A stretch of 64,000 nucleotides of DNA. Origin: Oscillatoria sp. FACHB-1407. Its GTDB lineage: Bacteria; Cyanobacteriota; Cyanobacteriia; Elainellales; Elainellaceae. Both the position numbers and the translations under genes were made by a program. The stretch lies in NCBI RefSeq assembly GCF_014697545.1, contig NZ_JACJSA010000002.1, positions 310,001 through 374,000 on the forward strand, written 5' to 3'. How positions within the stretch are numbered: position 1 is the stretch's first letter; the number at the start of each line of letters is the position of its first letter. The notes beneath the pieces are model-generated. The model saw only the letters and a list, made by a program, of their open reading frames with translations, made no database searches and was not told the origin of the DNA. Positions 62,757 through 64,000 of the stretch are shown here, piece after piece.

Positions 62757-63131
62757 GTTTGAAAACGTTACAGGGATTGGAACACGACTTTTACTATCAA
62801 ATCCAATATAAATCTAGCCACCCTAACAAAACCTGATATAGCAACCGAAGGGTTGATTAGGACGGGGCACAGGGGTGGAACCTCTGGCTGGGAGTTGTAC
62901 CCCCATACCCCTTCGTCTCTACTGTCTCGACAGTTGCTATAACAAAGTAAGTCTAATTTAGAAACCGAACATAGCAGTCGCCCATCCGGAGGAAGCCAAA
63001 AAAGCAGGGTGATAATCCTGATTATCGCGTTCACTCCAGCAGGGAGACGGCTATGTAGTGTTCTCGGTAGATCAATACGTTGGACTAGAGGATTTAATGC
63101 ACTAAAAGCAGGCGATCGCTGTTAACGTTTC
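62757..63131. other. Intergenic with one family A repeat
   Basis: No gene is seen. A dispersed repeat is at 62836-62942; the remainder is unassigned. Confidence 0.5.
62836..62942 (+). repeat. Dispersed repeat (family A)
   Basis: TATAGCAACCGAAGGGTTG to GTCTCGACAGTTGCTATA, with the GGACGGGG core and an extra TGGCTGGGAG segment. The ends are perfect inverted repeats. Confidence 0.8.
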
Positions 63132-64000
63132 CTAACCTTTGACACACAAAACCTGTTTTAGAGTTGCAACCACCTCTACCAGATCGGTTTGCTGTGCCAT
63201 CACTTGGTCAATTGGCTTATAAGCACCCGGAATCTCATCCAGCACCCCTTTGTCTTTACGGCACTCGACCCCTTGCGTCTGCTGGATTAAATCATCCAAC
63301 GTGAAGTGCAGCTTTGCCTTATTGCGAGACATTAACCGTCCCGCCCCGTGGCTACAGGAGCAATAGCTCTCTGCATTCCCTTTACCCTTAACGATAAAGG
63401 ATTTTGCCCCCATTGAGCCAGGAATAATGCCGTAATCATCCTGGCGTGCCCGGACTGCTCCTTTGCGAGTGACATACACCTCTTCGCCAAAATGGACTTC
63501 CTTTTCAGCGTAGTTGTGGTGGCAGTTCACCTGGAGCAAAGGCTTCATCGGCTTTCCTCCTGCCAGATGCTTCTCCACCACGCGCATCAAGCGAGCCATC
63601 ATCACGTCCCGGTTCATCCGGGCATAGTCCTGCGCCCACTGCAAATCGCGCCAATAGGCATGGAAATGGGGAGACTGTGCCACAAAGTACGCCAGGTCAG
63701 GATCGGGCAGAGCCGTGTTAGACAGTTTGGCTAACTCACGGGCAGTGCTAATGTGACACTGCGCCAGCATGTTGCCAATATTACGAGAACCGGAGTGCAG
63801 CATCAGCCAGACCTGATCTTCAGTGTCCAGACAGACTTCGATGAAGTGGTTGCCTCCACCCAGCGATCCCAACTGTCGCATGGCTTTGCCCTTCAGGTCT
63901 TGCACCCCGCGATGCAATTCCTTGAAGTGGTTCCACCCCTGCCAGTTGGAAACCGTTTTGTCTGCCGCTTTGTTCTCGTTGAAGCCAACTGGGATCAACG
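63132..64000 (-). CDS. rtcB: RtcB RNA-splicing ligase, 3' part (cut by the window edge)
   Basis: RtcB joins 2',3'-cyclic phosphate or 3'-phosphate RNA ends to 5'-OH ends with GTP and manganese, acting in tRNA splicing or RNA repair. The visible C-terminal 289 residues contain G-G-G-N-H-F-I-E-V, H-S-G-S-R, N-C-H-H-N-Y, and the guanylated histidine in C-S-H-G-A-G-R-L-M-S-R, all RtcB hallmarks. The gene continues beyond position 64000, so its start is not seen. No adjacent archease or RNA-repair partner is in the window. Confidence 0.93.
   Translation of the reverse strand, partial: LIPVGFNENKAADKTVSNWQGWNHFKELHRGVQDLKGKAMRQLGSLGGGNHFIEVCLDTEDQVWLMLHSGSRNIGNMLAQCHISTARELAKLSNTALPDPDLAYFVAQSPHFHAYWRDLQWAQDYARMNRDVMMARLMRVVEKHLAGGKPMKPLLQVNCHHNYAEKEVHFGEEVYVTRKGAVRARQDDYGIIPGSMGAKSFIVKGKGNAESYCSCSHGAGRLMSRNKAKLHFTLDDLIQQTQGVECRKDKGVLDEIPGAYKPIDQVMAQQTDLVEVVATLKQVLCVKG

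Noticed and set aside
62768-63034. 88-residue minus-strand frame
   Set aside because: Its middle is the family A repeat at 62836-62942 and nothing in it resembles a protein family.

Overview
The window is chromosomal DNA from a cyanobacterium. The HIP1 octamer GCGATCGC recurs throughout. There is a light-dependent protochlorophyllide reductase, a Synechocystis-type truncated haemoglobin, a CobA methylase and heptameric short tandem repeats of the cyanobacterial kind. Many small proteins look restricted to cyanobacteria. I cannot fix the genus.

Left part (1-19.2 kb): mostly metabolic and envelope genes separated by repeat-rich spacers. In order these are a b561-type cytochrome, LPOR, a diheme cytochrome c convergent with a fused CrtYc/CrtYd-type lycopene cyclase, a UbiG-like methylase, cobA, potB and potD, an alpha/beta hydrolase, a PEP-CTERM cyanophycinase-like protein and a GNAT enzyme. 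A minus-strand run of small proteins follows (beta-flower, pentapeptide, two YDP/WLE proteins, DUF2917-like, DUF4278-like).

Middle part (19.7-50.8 kb): accessory DNA. Three paralogous STAND proteins (N-terminal HTH, NB-ARC ATPase, 14 WD40 blades) lie on the plus strand. A membrane-anchored caspase-like protease is divergent from the third. The remains of a fourth STAND gene, cut up by dispersed repeats, follow it. A 13.8-kb gene encodes a 4610-residue LamG/PKD mosaic protein. The region ends at a decayed tyrosine integrase directly beside the 3' end of a tRNA-Ser gene, the usual mark of a tRNA-borne genomic island.

Right part (50.9-64 kb): an aminobutyraldehyde-type dehydrogenase and potA/potC. 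These complete the polyamine transporter whose potD/potB lie 40 kb away on the same strand. Next come a patch of broken mobile genes (RTX-like fragment, HNH pair, HigB-type toxin wrecked beside an intact antitoxin, group II intron remnant), then glbN, a class III cyclase paired with an MscS/cNMP-domain channel, an FHA protein and the 3' part of rtcB.

Most interesting points: the STAND plus caspase cluster with gene conversion, a shared promoter box and a tandem-repeat-derived peptide inside the ATPase domain; the wrecked fourth STAND gene; the giant LamG/PKD protein; and the cyclase/channel pair in which both partners appear to lack the expected arginine. Assignments are by eye from motifs and family knowledge; no search was run.
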